64,000 nucleotides of DNA from Sphingobium sufflavum (GTDB taxonomy: Bacteria > Pseudomonadota > Alphaproteobacteria > Sphingomonadales > Sphingomonadaceae), in the NCBI RefSeq assembly GCF_021403115.1, contig NZ_JAJSSH010000002.1, positions 310,001-374,000 of the forward strand, in the 5' to 3' direction. This document shows positions 1 through 9,444 of the stretch, in pieces. Numbering within the stretch: position 1 is the stretch's first letter; each line of letters opens with the position of its first letter. Under the pieces are notes generated by a model. It worked only from the letters and a program-made list of their open reading frames with translations. It was not told the origin of the DNA and searched no databases. Made by a program: the position numbers and the translations under genes.

Positions 1-86
1 GGGGAACAAAGGGGGAATTATAGACCTTCGTCCCACCTCTGGATCAAATTTTCACAAAATTTCCCATCTCTACCCATGAATCCCCC
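1..86 (+). promoter_or_regulatory. Putative mraZ promoter and MraZ-box region (left part cut by window edge)
   Basis: Two G-runs with a 10-base period (GGGGA at 1-5 and GGGGG at 11-15) resemble the TGGGN direct repeats that MraZ binds upstream of its own gene in E. coli. A -10-like TATAGA follows at 19-24. Further down, CCCA or CCCC blocks at 32-35, 63-66, 73-76 and 83-86 repeat the same motif on the other strand, the last three again with a 10-base period. The upstream part of any operator and the -35 lie outside the window. Assignment rests on motif resemblance and position only. Confidence 0.45.
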
Positions 87-188
87 TTCACACCCGACGG
101 CCCCACTGATAGTTATCCCGGCTTAAGGGGCGCATGGTGTTTCCGCGATTCAGCAATCCGAAAGGCATGGCTTTTCGGGGCGGGCGAA

Positions 189-734
189 ATGCACCCTGAA
201 ACAGGGAGTTCGGGGCAAGTGTCGGCGGCCGACAACTATCATGGCAGCGGTTTCAGCGGTGTGGACAGCAAGTTGCGCTTCACCCTGCCCGTGGACCTGC
301 GTCGCCGCGTGAAGGCCGGAAGCGCCGACCATAATGTCCTGTATATCAACATGTTGCCCGACCTGACCTGCCTGACGGGTTTCGGTGAAGACTATCTGTC
401 CGACATGAAGGCGGAGATTGAGGCGGAGGTCGTCGCCGCGCGCACCCATGGCCAGAACCTCGACCGCCACCGCCGCGCCGCCAATATGGTGGGCGATGTC
501 GAGCGCGTGACCTTTGACGATGGCGGCCGGTTCAGCCTGCCCGACGAAGTCCGGGAAATCATGGGCATCGACGACATGCTGTGGTTCGTCGGCGCCATCT
601 GGACGTTCGAGATCTGGTCGCCCCAACGCTATCTCGACTCCGGTCAGGGGTCCGAAATCTCCCGCCTGCGCTGCCGCAAGGCGATGGCCGAATGGGCCGT
701 GAACCCCAAGAACCCCAACCGGAAGGCTGCGTGA
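189..734 (+). CDS. mraZ: MraZ, transcriptional regulator of the dcw cluster
   Basis: MraZ is a nucleoid-associated AbrB/SpoVT-fold DNA-binding protein that in E. coli represses its own operon. The 181-residue product has the two tandem family motifs: [13 protein letters not shown] near residues 26-38 and the second half-motif [14 protein letters not shown] near residues 109-122. It is somewhat longer than the usual 145-160 residues because of an N-terminal extension, so the true start could be downstream of 189. The stop codon overlaps the rsmH start in a TGATG. Being first in the cluster, it probably senses and limits dcw transcription through the boxes just upstream. Confidence 0.93.
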   Translation: MHPETGSSGQVSAADNYHGSGFSGVDSKLRFTLPVDLRRRVKAGSADHNVLYINMLPDLTCLTGFGEDYLSDMKAEIEAEVVAARTHGQNLDRHRRAANMVGDVERVTFDDGGRFSLPDEVREIMGIDDMLWFVGAIWTFEIWSPQRYLDSGQGSEISRLRCRKAMAEWAVNPKNPNRKAA

Positions 735-1738
735 TGCCCGACGCCGCCCCCCAGAGTCCTGTCCCCCAGACCCCTGCCGTCCTGACCCCTGCCGCGCCCC
801 ATATCCCGGTGCTGCTGTCCGAAGTGCTCGACGCCCTCGCCATTGTCCCCGGCGAGCGCCATGTCGACGGCACGTTCGGCGCCGGCGGGTACAGCCGCGC
901 CATGGCGGCGCAGGGCGCGATGGTGTTCGCCATCGACCGTGACCCCGACGCGGTGGCGGAGGGGCAGGCGGTGGTGACCGCCAGCGACGGCCGGATCACA
1001 TTGATCCATGGCGAATATTCGCGGATGGCGCGCCTGCTGGCCGATGCCGGGATCGCGGCGGTGGCGGGCGTGACGCTCGACATCGGCGTGTCCTCCATGC
1101 AGATCGACCGGGCGGAACGCGGCTTTTCCTTCCAGAAGGACGGCCCGCTCGACATGCGGATGAGCCAGTCCGGCCAGACCGCCGCCGAATGGCTGAACGA
1201 GGCGGACGAGGCGGCGATCGCGGATGTCCTCTACCTTTATGGCGAGGAGCGGCAGTCGCGCCGTGTCGCGCGGGCCATCGTGGCGGCGCGCCCCCTGTCC
1301 ACGACCAGCCAGCTCGCCGCCGTGGTGCGCAAGGCGCTGGGCTATCGCCCCGGTCAGCCGAAAGACCCGGCGACGCGCAGTTTCCAGGCGATCCGCATCT
1401 TTCTGAATCAGGAGCTGGCGGAACTGGAGGCGGGGCTGGAGGCGGCGGAGGCGGTGCTGGCCCCCGGCGGGCGGCTGGCCATCGTGACCTTCCACAGTCT
1501 GGAAGACCGGATCGTCAAGAATTTCCTGCGGGAACGCAGCGGCGGCGATGCGGGCGGATCGCGCCATCGCCCGGCGGTGGTGGAAGCCCGGCCCGCAACC
1601 TTTGCCAAGCCCGCGCGGGCGGTGAAGGGGTCGGAGGATGAAATCGCCCGCAACCCCCGGTCCCGTTCCGCCACGCTCCGCAGTGCGACACGCACCTCCG
1701 CCCCCGCATGGTCCGCCGTTCAAGGAAGTCCGTCATGA
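734..1738 (+). CDS. rsmH: 16S rRNA (cytosine1402-N4)-methyltransferase RsmH
   Basis: RsmH (MraW) methylates N4 of C1402 in the 16S rRNA decoding site using S-adenosylmethionine. The 334-residue product shows the SAM-binding glycine loop [10 protein letters not shown], the conserved [11 protein letters not shown] segment, GPLDMRM, and [14 protein letters not shown] followed by [12 protein letters not shown]. The ATG at 734 overlaps the mraZ stop. The first roughly 20 residues are proline-rich and not conserved in the family. Its 3' end overlaps ftsL by ATGA, so translation is likely coupled. Confidence 0.97.
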   Translation: MPDAAPQSPVPQTPAVLTPAAPHIPVLLSEVLDALAIVPGERHVDGTFGAGGYSRAMAAQGAMVFAIDRDPDAVAEGQAVVTASDGRITLIHGEYSRMARLLADAGIAAVAGVTLDIGVSSMQIDRAERGFSFQKDGPLDMRMSQSGQTAAEWLNEADEAAIADVLYLYGEERQSRRVARAIVAARPLSTTSQLAAVVRKALGYRPGQPKDPATRSFQAIRIFLNQELAELEAGLEAAEAVLAPGGRLAIVTFHSLEDRIVKNFLRERSGGDAGGSRHRPAVVEARPATFAKPARAVKGSEDEIARNPRSRSATLRSATRTSAPAWSAVQGSPS

Positions 1739-2481
1739 TCGCGATCAAGCGCCTGAAGAACATCCTGTGGATCCTGATCGTCGCCTTTGGCGCGCTGACC
1801 GCCTATCTGATCTCGTTGCGCGTCGCGACGGAGCGGAATGCGGTGCAGGCGCTGGACGGCAAGATTTTCCATGTGCGGGCGGACATCCGCTATCTGGAGA
1901 CGGAGTTCGAGAGCCGGGCGAACATGCGCCAGCTCGAAAAATGGAACAGCGCCGACTATCGCTATGGCGCGCCGCAGGCCGCGCAATATCTGCCGGACGA
2001 GCGGGCGCTGGCCAGCCTCGACGGGGTGAAGTCGAACGGCGAAATCTATGTCGCGCCGCCGGTGATGATGGCGATGGCGGACAGCGCCGCCCCGGTGACG
2101 GAGGCGGTCGCCCAGCGCACCCAAAGCCCGGCGAACGAGCAGATTCGCGACGATGATTCGATGCTGCGCGTGGCGTCGGCGAAGGTGCAGGCGCCCGTCG
2201 CGGCAGCCATGTCCGTGTCTGCGCCGGTGTCCGCCCCAGTGCGTGAGGCGGCGCAGGGCGGCCAGCGCAAGGCGACGACCCGGCCCGATGCCGCCCGCGC
2301 CGCGCCGGTGCGGACCGCGCAGGCATCCGTGCCCGCCGCGACCGCCAGCCGTCCCGCGCCCGACCCGGTGGCGCGCAAGGCTGCGCGCATGGCGCTGCTC
2401 GACGCGCAATTGCTGGATGATCGCACGCTGCGCGACCTGGGGGCGAAGGCCGCCGTCGAATCCGGTCCGAAGCGCCGCTGA
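1735..2481 (+). CDS. ftsL: FtsL-like cell division protein with long C-terminal extension
   Basis: Position between rsmH and ftsI identifies this as FtsL, the bitopic partner of FtsQ/FtsB and activator of FtsWI. The 248-residue protein has a short basic N-terminus, one membrane segment at about residues 9-28, then a heptad-like region (about 33-75) as expected for the FtsL coiled coil. Unlike the classical FtsL of about 100-120 residues, it continues for roughly 150 more residues of Ala/Pro/Arg-rich low-complexity sequence. ATG 1735 is preferred over an upstream in-frame start because it overlaps the rsmH stop as ATGA. Sequence conservation of FtsL is low, so the name depends on topology and context. 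Confidence 0.82.
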   Translation: MIAIKRLKNILWILIVAFGALTAYLISLRVATERNAVQALDGKIFHVRADIRYLETEFESRANMRQLEKWNSADYRYGAPQAAQYLPDERALASLDGVKSNGEIYVAPPVMMAMADSAAPVTEAVAQRTQSPANEQIRDDDSMLRVASAKVQAPVAAAMSVSAPVSAPVREAAQGGQRKATTRPDAARAAPVRTAQASVPAATASRPAPDPVARKAARMALLDAQLLDDRTLRDLGAKAAVESGPKRR

Positions 2482-4178
2482 TGGCCACTGTCCTCGCCCG
2501 TCCGGTCGCGCCCGATCGTCCGACGCAGCGGTACGACCTGATCGGCGTCGCGCATGCGCGGCTGGTGTTCCTGCTGCTGATCTTTGCCCTGCTGACCAGC
2601 GTGCTGGCCGGGCGGATGCTGTGGATGGGCATTGCGGCGGGGGCGGGCGACACGGGCAGGTCCGGTCTGGCGATGGTGCCGCCGCGCGCCGACATTCTCG
2701 ACCGCAATGGCGAGCCGCTGGCCCGCACCATCGACGCCTATAGCATCGCGGTGCGGCCGGAGCGGGTGATCGGCGACCGGCAGGACCTGGCCGACAAGCT
2801 GCACGAGATTTTCCCGGACACCAGCGCGGGGACGTTCTTCCGCCTGCTGCAACCGACCAAGCGCTGGGCCTATCTGCGCCGCCGCGCGCTGCCGGAGCAG
2901 GTGGCGGCGGTCAATGCGCTGGGCGAGGTGGGCATCGAGTTCCCGCGCGAGAAGGAGCGGCTCTATCCGCAGCGCAGCCTCGCCGCCCATGCGCTGGGCT
3001 TTACCAGCGTGGACGGCACCGGCGGCATGGGCGTGGAGCGGGCGTTCAACGACCGGCTGACCGATGCGGCGACGCGCGGCACGCCGCTGGTCCTGTCGCT
3101 CGACGCGCGGGTGCAGGCGGTGATGGAGGCGGAACTCTATCAGGGCCTGACCGCGCAACAGGCGCGCGCGGCGGCGGGCGTGATCCTGGACGCGAACACG
3201 GGCGAGGTGATCGCCATGGCCTCCATGCCGGTGTTCGACCCCAACAAGCTGAACAACCAGTCGATGGACGCGCGGCGCAACGACATCGTGCAGTCCGCCT
3301 ATGAGCTTGGCTCCACCTTCAAGCCGCTGGCCTTTGCGGCGGCGATGGACGCGGGCGTGGTGACGAGCATGTCCAAGCGGTATGACGCGACCGCGCCGCT
3401 GAGCGTCGGCGGTTTCCGCATCCATGACGACCATAGCGCGGGCCGCTGGCTGAACGTGCCGGAGGCGCTGGTCCACAGCAGCAACATCGTGACCGCGCGC
3501 ATCGCGGACGAACTGGGCACCGACCGGTTGCAGGCGATGTACCGCAAGCTGGGCTTCCATGAACGTTCCGCCATCGAGCTGCGTGAGCGGGCGGGGACGA
3601 TCTGGCCGTCGAACTGGGGGCGGCTGACCACCATGACGACCGCCTATGGTCATGGCATCGCGGTGACGCCGATGCACCTCGCCAGCGCCTATGCCGCGCT
3701 GGTCAATGGCGGCGTGATGCGGCCCGCGACCATGCTGAAACTGCGCGAGGGACAGGTGCCCGACGGGGTGCGCGTCTTCTCCAGCGCCACCAGCGCGCGG
3801 ATGCGGCAGTTGCTGCGCCTGATCGTGCTGGACGGCACCGGACGCAGCGCGGACGCCAAGGGATACCGGGTCGGTGGCAAGACGGGTTCGGCGGAGAAGC
3901 CGCACGCGGGCGGCTATGCCAAGCATAGCCTCGTCACCACCTTTGCCGCCGCCTTCCCGATGGACAATCCGCGCTATGTCGTGCTGGTCATGATGGACGA
4001 GCCGAAGGGCAATGCGGAGACGTTCGGCCTGCGCACCGCCGCCTGGACCGCCGCGCCGATCGTGCGCCGAGTGATCGAGCGGGCGGCGCCGATGATGGGC
4101 GTGTACCCGGAGGCGAGCCGGGACGTGGACGTGTCGGAACTGACCCCGCTGTTGTGGAAAGCGAAGGGCGAGGAATGA
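2481..4178 (+). CDS. ftsI: Peptidoglycan D,D-transpeptidase FtsI (PBP3)
   Basis: Septal class B penicillin-binding protein that cross-links new peptidoglycan, acting with FtsW in the inner membrane and periplasm. The 565-residue product has an N-terminal membrane anchor at about residues 29-50, a PBP dimerisation domain, and a transpeptidase domain with all three active-site motifs: S278-T-F-K281, S333-S-N335 and K467-T-G469. The start codon overlaps the ftsL stop (TGATG) and the stop overlaps murE (ATGA). Confidence 0.97.
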   Translation: MATVLARPVAPDRPTQRYDLIGVAHARLVFLLLIFALLTSVLAGRMLWMGIAAGAGDTGRSGLAMVPPRADILDRNGEPLARTIDAYSIAVRPERVIGDRQDLADKLHEIFPDTSAGTFFRLLQPTKRWAYLRRRALPEQVAAVNALGEVGIEFPREKERLYPQRSLAAHALGFTSVDGTGGMGVERAFNDRLTDAATRGTPLVLSLDARVQAVMEAELYQGLTAQQARAAAGVILDANTGEVIAMASMPVFDPNKLNNQSMDARRNDIVQSAYELGSTFKPLAFAAAMDAGVVTSMSKRYDATAPLSVGGFRIHDDHSAGRWLNVPEALVHSSNIVTARIADELGTDRLQAMYRKLGFHERSAIELRERAGTIWPSNWGRLTTMTTAYGHGIAVTPMHLASAYAALVNGGVMRPATMLKLREGQVPDGVRVFSSATSARMRQLLRLIVLDGTGRSADAKGYRVGGKTGSAEKPHAGGYAKHSLVTTFAAAFPMDNPRYVVLVMMDEPKGNAETFGLRTAAWTAAPIVRRVIERAAPMMGVYPEASRDVDVSELTPLLWKAKGEE

Positions 4179-5608
4179 CCCGGCTGGGCGATCTTGGCCA
4201 TCCGGTCGCGCAGGATGTGCGCGATGTGGCCGTATCGGGTTTTGCCATCGACAATCGCAAGGTCGCGCCGGGGTCCGTGTTCGGCGCGTTCCGCGGTGCG
4301 CGCGTGAATGGCGAGGATTATATCCCGGCCGCCATCGCCGCCGGGGCCGTGGCGGTCGTCGCGCGGCCCGAAGCGGTGGTGGAGGGCGCGGTGCATATCG
4401 CTGACGCCGAACCGCGCCGCCTGTTCGCACAGCTCGCCGCCCGCTATTTCGCGCCCTTTCCCGCCACGACCGTCGCGGTGACCGGCACCAATGGCAAGAC
4501 ATCGACGGTGGAATTGGCGCGGCAATTGTGGCGATCGCTGGGCCATCATGCGGCGTCGGTCGGCACGCTGGGCGTGACCACGGACGGGGAGCAGGTGTCC
4601 ACCGGGCTGACCACGCCCGATGTCGTGACCTTCCTCGCCAACATGTCCGGCCTGAACCGCGAGGGCGTGAGCCATGTCGCGTTCGAGGCGTCGAGCCATG
4701 GCCTGGACCAGTATCGGACTGAGGGGTTGCCGGTGCGGGCGGGGGCGTTCACGAACCTGAGCCGTGACCATCTCGACTATCATGGCGACATGGACAGCTA
4801 TTTCCACGCCAAGATGCGGCTGTTCGACGAGGTGATCGCGGCCGATGGCGCGGCGGTGGTGTGGACGGACGACGCCCGGTCGGCGGCGGTGGCGGCGCGC
4901 GCGACGGCGCGGGGCCTGCGGCTGCTGACGGTGGGCGAGGCGGGCGAGACGCTGCGCCTGATTGCGCGCACGCCGACGGCGCTGGGGCAGGATTTGCTGG
5001 TCGGGCTGGAGGGTGGCGGCGAGCATAAGCTGCCCCTGCCGCTGATCGGGGCCTATCAGGCGGCCAATGCGCTGGTCGCGGCGGGGCTGATCATCGCGAC
5101 GGGGACGCCGGTGATCGACGCGCTGCGGGCGCTGGAGCGGGTGCAACCGGTGCGCGGGCGGCTGGAGCGGGCGGTCATCACGCGGACGGGCGCGCCGGTC
5201 TATGTCGATTATGCCCATACGCCGGACGGGCTGCGCGCGGCCATAGAGGCGCTGCGCCCCCATGCGACGGGGCGGATCATCACCGTCTTTGGCGCGGGCG
5301 GGGACCGGGATGCGGGCAAGCGGCCGCTGATGGGCGAAGTGGCGGGTGCGCTGTCGGACGTGGTGATCGTGACCGACGACAATCCGCGCGGCGAGGATGC
5401 GGCGCTGATCCGCGCCGCCGTGCTGGCGGGCGCAGCGGGCGCAACGGAGATCGGCGGACGGCGTGAGGCCATCGCCCATGCCATCGGTCTGGCGCAGACG
5501 GGCGACATCGTGCTGCTGGCGGGCAAGGGGCATGAGCAGGGGCAGATCGTGGGCGACCATGTGTTGCCGTTCGACGATGTGACCGTCGCGCGCGAGTGCG
5601 CCGCATGA
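4175..5608 (+). CDS. murE: UDP-MurNAc-L-Ala-D-Glu:meso-diaminopimelate ligase MurE
   Basis: Cytoplasmic ligase adding the third stem-peptide residue to the peptidoglycan precursor, using ATP. The 477-residue protein carries the Mur-ligase P-loop G104-TNGKT109, the central-domain EASSHGLDQ segment and, near the C-terminus, the D402-N-P-R405 motif that is characteristic of meso-diaminopimelate-specific enzymes rather than lysine-adding ones. ATG 4175 overlaps the ftsI stop and has AGGA upstream. Its TGA at 5606-5608 overlaps an ATG at 5605 that opens the small bridging ORF before murF. Confidence 0.97.
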   Translation: MTRLGDLGHPVAQDVRDVAVSGFAIDNRKVAPGSVFGAFRGARVNGEDYIPAAIAAGAVAVVARPEAVVEGAVHIADAEPRRLFAQLAARYFAPFPATTVAVTGTNGKTSTVELARQLWRSLGHHAASVGTLGVTTDGEQVSTGLTTPDVVTFLANMSGLNREGVSHVAFEASSHGLDQYRTEGLPVRAGAFTNLSRDHLDYHGDMDSYFHAKMRLFDEVIAADGAAVVWTDDARSAAVAARATARGLRLLTVGEAGETLRLIARTPTALGQDLLVGLEGGGEHKLPLPLIGAYQAANALVAAGLIIATGTPVIDALRALERVQPVRGRLERAVITRTGAPVYVDYAHTPDGLRAAIEALRPHATGRIITVFGAGGDRDAGKRPLMGEVAGALSDVVIVTDDNPRGEDAALIRAAVLAGAAGATEIGGRREAIAHAIGLAQTGDIVLLAGKGHEQGQIVGDHVLPFDDVTVARECAA

Positions 5609-5653
5609 CGGCGCACGCCACAAGCAAAGCGTGCCGCATGACGGCGCACGCCA
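5600..5653 (+). repeat. 33-bp tandem duplication between murE and murF
   Basis: A 21-base sequence occurs identically at 5600-5620 and 5633-5653, an offset of 33 bases, and the following bases of each unit are still similar. The first copy carries the murE stop codon. The offset is a multiple of three, so the frame of the overlying small ORF is kept and its product is an 11-residue repeat (MTAHA..KAC. twice). Confidence 0.9.
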
Positions 5654-5676
5654 TTTTCAAGGCATGTGTGGCATGA
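5605..5676 (+). CDS. 23-codon ORF bridging murE and murF by ATGA overlaps at both ends
   Basis: ATG 5605 overlaps the murE stop as ATGA, and the TGA at 5674-5676 overlaps the murF ATG at 5673 as ATGA. The 23-residue product consists of two imperfect 11-residue repeats (MTAHATSKACR and MTAHAIFKACV) plus Ala. It is created by a 33-bp tandem duplication. With this ORF the chain of overlapping stops and starts is unbroken through the early dcw genes. A function of the peptide itself is doubtful. Carrying ribosomes from murE to murF is the more likely role. It could also be a chance ORF. Confidence 0.4.
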   Translation: MTAHATSKACRMTAHAIFKACVA

Positions 5677-7049
5677 GCGCGCTGTGGACCGCCCGGACCG
5701 TGGCGGAGGCGACAGGCGGCAGTATGCATGGCGCGTTCCACGCCCATGGCGTTGCGTTCGACAGCCGGGAAGTTGGGCCGGGCGACCTGTTCGTCGCGCT
5801 GAAGGGCACGCAGTCGGACGGCCATGACCATGTCGAGAAAGCCTTTGCCGCTGGCGCCGCCGCCGCCGTGGTGGAGCGGCCGGTGCGCGGCGCGCATGTG
5901 CGGGTGGCGGACACGACCGAAGCGCTGGTCGCGCTGGGCTGCGCCGCGCGCGCCCGCACGCAGGCGAAGGTCATCGGCGTGACCGGCTCCGTCGGCAAGA
6001 CCGGCACCAAGGAGGCGCTGTGGCAGGCGCTGGACCGCAAGGCGCCGAACCGCGCGCATCGCTCCGTCAAAAGCTACAATAATCATGTCGGCGTGCCGCT
6101 GAGCCTGGCGCGGATGCCCGCCGACAGCCTGTTCGGCATTTTCGAGATGGGCATGAACCATGAGGGCGAACTGGCCGCCCTGACCCGCATCGTGCGCCCC
6201 CATGTCGCCATCGTCACCGCCATCGCGCCGGCCCATATCGGCCATTTCGGCGGGCTGGAGGCAATTGCCGACGCCAAGGCGGAGATATTCGAGGGGCTGT
6301 TGCCCGGCGGCACCGCGATCATCCCGGCGGACAGTCCCTTTGCCGCGCGCCTGTATAACAAGGCGATCCGTTACGCCGACAAGGTCATGACCTTCGGCTT
6401 TTCCCGCGACGCCGATGTGCGGGTGGTGGACGAGGTGCCCGCGCGCGACGGCGGCACGATGGTGACCGCGCGCCTGCCGGGCGGCACGATCAATTTCCAT
6501 GTCGCCGCGCCGGGCCGCCACTGGGTCTCCAACGCGCTGGCCATCATGGCGGCGGTGGAGGCGGTGGGCGGCGACCTGGCCATCGCGGGGCTGGCGCTGG
6601 CGGAGATGCCCGGCCTGCCGGGACGCGGCGAGCGGCGCAGGGTCGCGGTCGAGGGCGGCACCATCCTGCTGATCGACGAAAGCTATAACGCCAACCCCGC
6701 ATCCATGGAGGCGACCATCGGCCAACTGGGCCGGGAGGAGGCGGGACGACGCATCGTCGTGCTGGGCGCGATGAAGGAATTGGGCGACCAGTCGGACGCG
6801 TTGCACGCCGCGCTGGCCGGTCCCATCGGTGAAGCGGGCATTTCCGACGCCATATTGATCGGCGAGGAGATGAAACCCCTCGCCGAGGCCCTTGAAGGCC
6901 GGCTGGCTTTGCGTCATGTGCCCGACGCTCAAACCGCCATCGACAGCCTGCGCCCGCTTTTGCGGGCTGACGACGTTGTGCTGGTCAAGGGTAGCAACAG
7001 TATCGGCCTGTCCCGCGTCGTCGCGGCGATCGCCGGGGGGACACGCTGA
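5673..7049 (+). CDS. murF: UDP-MurNAc-tripeptide:D-Ala-D-Ala ligase MurF
   Basis: Adds D-Ala-D-Ala to UDP-MurNAc-tripeptide, completing the cytoplasmic pentapeptide precursor. The 458-residue product has the N-terminal UDP-precursor-binding domain ([15 protein letters not shown]), the P-loop [23 protein letters not shown] and the C-terminal [11 protein letters not shown] segment typical of MurF. An upstream in-frame ATG at 5631 exists, but ATG 5673 is favoured because it matches the family N-terminus (MSALWTA) and overlaps the preceding small ORF. mraY follows after two bases. Confidence 0.96.
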   Translation: MSALWTARTVAEATGGSMHGAFHAHGVAFDSREVGPGDLFVALKGTQSDGHDHVEKAFAAGAAAAVVERPVRGAHVRVADTTEALVALGCAARARTQAKVIGVTGSVGKTGTKEALWQALDRKAPNRAHRSVKSYNNHVGVPLSLARMPADSLFGIFEMGMNHEGELAALTRIVRPHVAIVTAIAPAHIGHFGGLEAIADAKAEIFEGLLPGGTAIIPADSPFAARLYNKAIRYADKVMTFGFSRDADVRVVDEVPARDGGTMVTARLPGGTINFHVAAPGRHWVSNALAIMAAVEAVGGDLAIAGLALAEMPGLPGRGERRRVAVEGGTILLIDESYNANPASMEATIGQLGREEAGRRIVVLGAMKELGDQSDALHAALAGPIGEAGISDAILIGEEMKPLAEALEGRLALRHVPDAQTAIDSLRPLLRADDVVLVKGSNSIGLSRVVAAIAGGTR

Positions 7050-7051
7050 CA

Positions 7052-8122
7052 ATGCTCTACTGGATCGCCGAACAGCTCGGATTCCCCGGCGTGCTGAACC
7101 TGATACGCTATCTGACGTTCAGGGCGGGCGCGTCGATCATCACCGCGCTGGTCATCGGCCTGATTATCGGGCCGAAGTTCATCGGCTGGCTGCGCGTGCG
7201 GCAGGGCAAGGGACAGCCGATCCGCAGCGACGGGCCGCAGACCCATCTGGCCAAGGTCGGCACGCCCACCATGGGCGGGCTGATGATCCTGACTGCGCTG
7301 GTCCTGTCGGTGCTGCTGTGGATGGACCTTCGCTCCATCTATGTCTGGGCGTGCATCTTCGTTACCCTGGGCTTTGGCGCGATCGGATTTCTCGACGATT
7401 ATGACAAGGTGACGAAGGCGAGCCACAAGGGCCTGTCGGGCCGGTTCCGTCTGCTGATCGAATTCCTGATCGCGGGGATCGCGACGATCCTGATCGTGCG
7501 GCACAATGGCACGGGGCTGTACCTGCCCTTCTATACCGGCGGTCCCATCGACCTTGGTTATTTCTATTATGTCTTCGCCGCCTTCGTCATCGTGTCGTTC
7601 GGCAATGCGGTGAACCTGACCGACGGGCTGGACGGCCTCGCCTCCATGCCGGTGATCGTGGCGTGCATGGCCTTCATGCTGATCGCCTATATCGTGGGCC
7701 GTGCGGACTATGCCGCCTATCTGGGCATACCGCATGTGCCGGGGGCGGGCGATCTGGTGATATTGTGCGGGGCCATCGTCGGGGCCTGCCTCGCCTTCCT
7801 GTGGTTCAACGCACCGCCCGCCGCCGTATTCATGGGCGATACCGGGTCACTGGCGCTGGGCGGCACCATCGGCGTGATCGCGGTGGTGGCGCATCATGAG
7901 ATCGTGCTGGCCATCATCGGTGGCCTGTTCGTGGTGGAGGCGCTGTCCGTCATCATCCAGGTCTTTTTCTACAAGCGGACGGGCAAGCGGGTGTTCCGCA
8001 TGGCGCCGATCCACCATCATTTCGAGCAACTGGGGTGGCATGAGACGACGGTGGTGATCCGCTTCTGGATCGTGTCCTTCGTGCTGGCGCTGGCCGGCCT
8101 CGCCACGTTGAAGCTGCGATGA
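7052..8122 (+). CDS. mraY: Phospho-MurNAc-pentapeptide transferase MraY
   Basis: Integral membrane enzyme that transfers phospho-MurNAc-pentapeptide to undecaprenyl phosphate, giving lipid I. The 356-residue protein is hydrophobic with about ten membrane segments. It carries the catalytic DDYDK motif (D115, D116), the [10 protein letters not shown] loop, and the MAPIHHHFE signature near the C-terminus. Its stop overlaps murD (ATGA). Confidence 0.98.
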   Translation: MLYWIAEQLGFPGVLNLIRYLTFRAGASIITALVIGLIIGPKFIGWLRVRQGKGQPIRSDGPQTHLAKVGTPTMGGLMILTALVLSVLLWMDLRSIYVWACIFVTLGFGAIGFLDDYDKVTKASHKGLSGRFRLLIEFLIAGIATILIVRHNGTGLYLPFYTGGPIDLGYFYYVFAAFVIVSFGNAVNLTDGLDGLASMPVIVACMAFMLIAYIVGRADYAAYLGIPHVPGAGDLVILCGAIVGACLAFLWFNAPPAAVFMGDTGSLALGGTIGVIAVVAHHEIVLAIIGGLFVVEALSVIIQVFFYKRTGKRVFRMAPIHHHFEQLGWHETTVVIRFWIVSFVLALAGLATLKLR

Positions 8123-9444
8123 TCGTCTCCCCCGTCTTTGCGGGCAAACGCTATGCGGTGCTGGGTCTGGCCCGGTCCGGCCTCGCCACCGTCGATGCGC
8201 TGCACGCCAGCGGCGCGCATGTGCTGGCCTGGGACAATCGCGAGGATGCGCGCGCGGCCGTGGCGGGCAAGGCGGAGGTGGCGGACCTGCTGGAGGCCGA
8301 CCTGACCGGTTATGACGGCATCGTCGTGTCGCCGGGCGTGCCGATCAACCGGCACCCCATTGCGGACAAGGCGCGCGAATCCGGCGTGCCGCTGATCGGC
8401 GACATCGAACTGTTCGCGCTGGCCCGGCCCAGCCTGCCCGCGCATCGGGTGGTGGGCATCACCGGCACCAACGGCAAGTCGACCACGACCGCGCTGATCC
8501 ACCATATCTGCCGCAACGCCGGACTGCCCGCGCGCATGGGCGGCAACATCGGCCTGCCCATATTGGCGCAGGAGCCGCTGGATCGGGGCGGCGTCTATGT
8601 GCTGGAACTGTCCAGCTATCAGATCGACCTGACCTACAGCCTCGATTGCGACGTGGTCGCGCTGCTCAACATCACGCCCGACCATCTCGACCGCTATGAC
8701 GGGTTCGACGCCTATGCCGCGTCCAAGGAGCGGCTGCTCATCATGCAGTCGGCGGGTCATGCCAGCGTGGTCGCCGCCGATGACGCACCGACCCGGATCA
8801 TCGCGGACCGCCTGCCGCATGTCACCCGCGCCCATGCCGACAGCATCGATCCGGTGGAGCAATTGCAATGGCCTGCGCTGCAAGGCCCGCATAACGCGCA
8901 GAATGTCGCTGTGGCCCGTGCCGTCGCGGAGGCCCTGCATATCGGCCCGCGCAGCGTGGAGGATGCGCTGCGCAGCTACGCCAGCCTGCCGCACCGGATG
9001 CAGATCGTGGGGGAGCGCGACGGCGTCCTGTTCGTCAACGACAGCAAGGCGACCAACGCCGCCTCCACCGCGCCCGCCCTGTCGGCATGGCCCGCGCGGG
9101 ACGGAATCCCCCGTATCCACTGGATCCTCGGCGGGTTGGCCAAGAGCGACGACCTGGACGATTGCGCGGTCGGGTTTCCCAACGTCAAGCACGCCTATAC
9201 CATTGGGGAGGCCGGGCCGGTCTTTGCCGCGATCCTGCGTGATGTGGTGCCGGTGGAGGAGAGCGAATTGCTCATCACGGCGGTCGCACAGGCGGCGGCC
9301 AATGCGATGCCGGGCGATGTGGTGCTCCTCTCGCCCGCCTGCGCGTCCTTCGACCAGTTTCGGGATTTCGAGGCGCGCGGCGATGCGTTCGTCGCCGCGG
9401 TCAATGCCCTGAGTGGGGCTTTGGGTGGGGGGGCGTCGCGATGA
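8119..9444 (+). CDS. murD: UDP-MurNAc-L-alanine:D-glutamate ligase MurD
   Basis: Adds D-glutamate to UDP-MurNAc-L-Ala in the cytoplasm. The 441-residue product contains an N-terminal Rossmann-like UDP-binding region, the P-loop [12 protein letters not shown], the ELSSYQIDL segment diagnostic for Mur[11 protein letters not shown], and [11 protein letters not shown]. The start overlaps mraY and the stop overlaps ftsW, both as ATGA. Confidence 0.97.
   Translation: MIVSPVFAGKRYAVLGLARSGLATVDALHASGAHVLAWDNREDARAAVAGKAEVADLLEADLTGYDGIVVSPGVPINRHPIADKARESGVPLIGDIELFALARPSLPAHRVVGITGTNGKSTTTALIHHICRNAGLPARMGGNIGLPILAQEPLDRGGVYVLELSSYQIDLTYSLDCDVVALLNITPDHLDRYDGFDAYAASKERLLIMQSAGHASVVAADDAPTRIIADRLPHVTRAHADSIDPVEQLQWPALQGPHNAQNVAVARAVAEALHIGPRSVEDALRSYASLPHRMQIVGERDGVLFVNDSKATNAASTAPALSAWPARDGIPRIHWILGGLAKSDDLDDCAVGFPNVKHAYTIGEAGPVFAAILRDVVPVEESELLITAVAQAAANAMPGDVVLLSPACASFDQFRDFEARGDAFVAAVNALSGALGGGASR

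Noticed and set aside
2046-4502. An 818-codon open frame on the minus strand
   Set aside because: It lies opposite ftsL, ftsI and the start of murE, which have clear motifs. Composition (very Arg/His/Pro-rich) is what GC-rich genes give when read in reverse.
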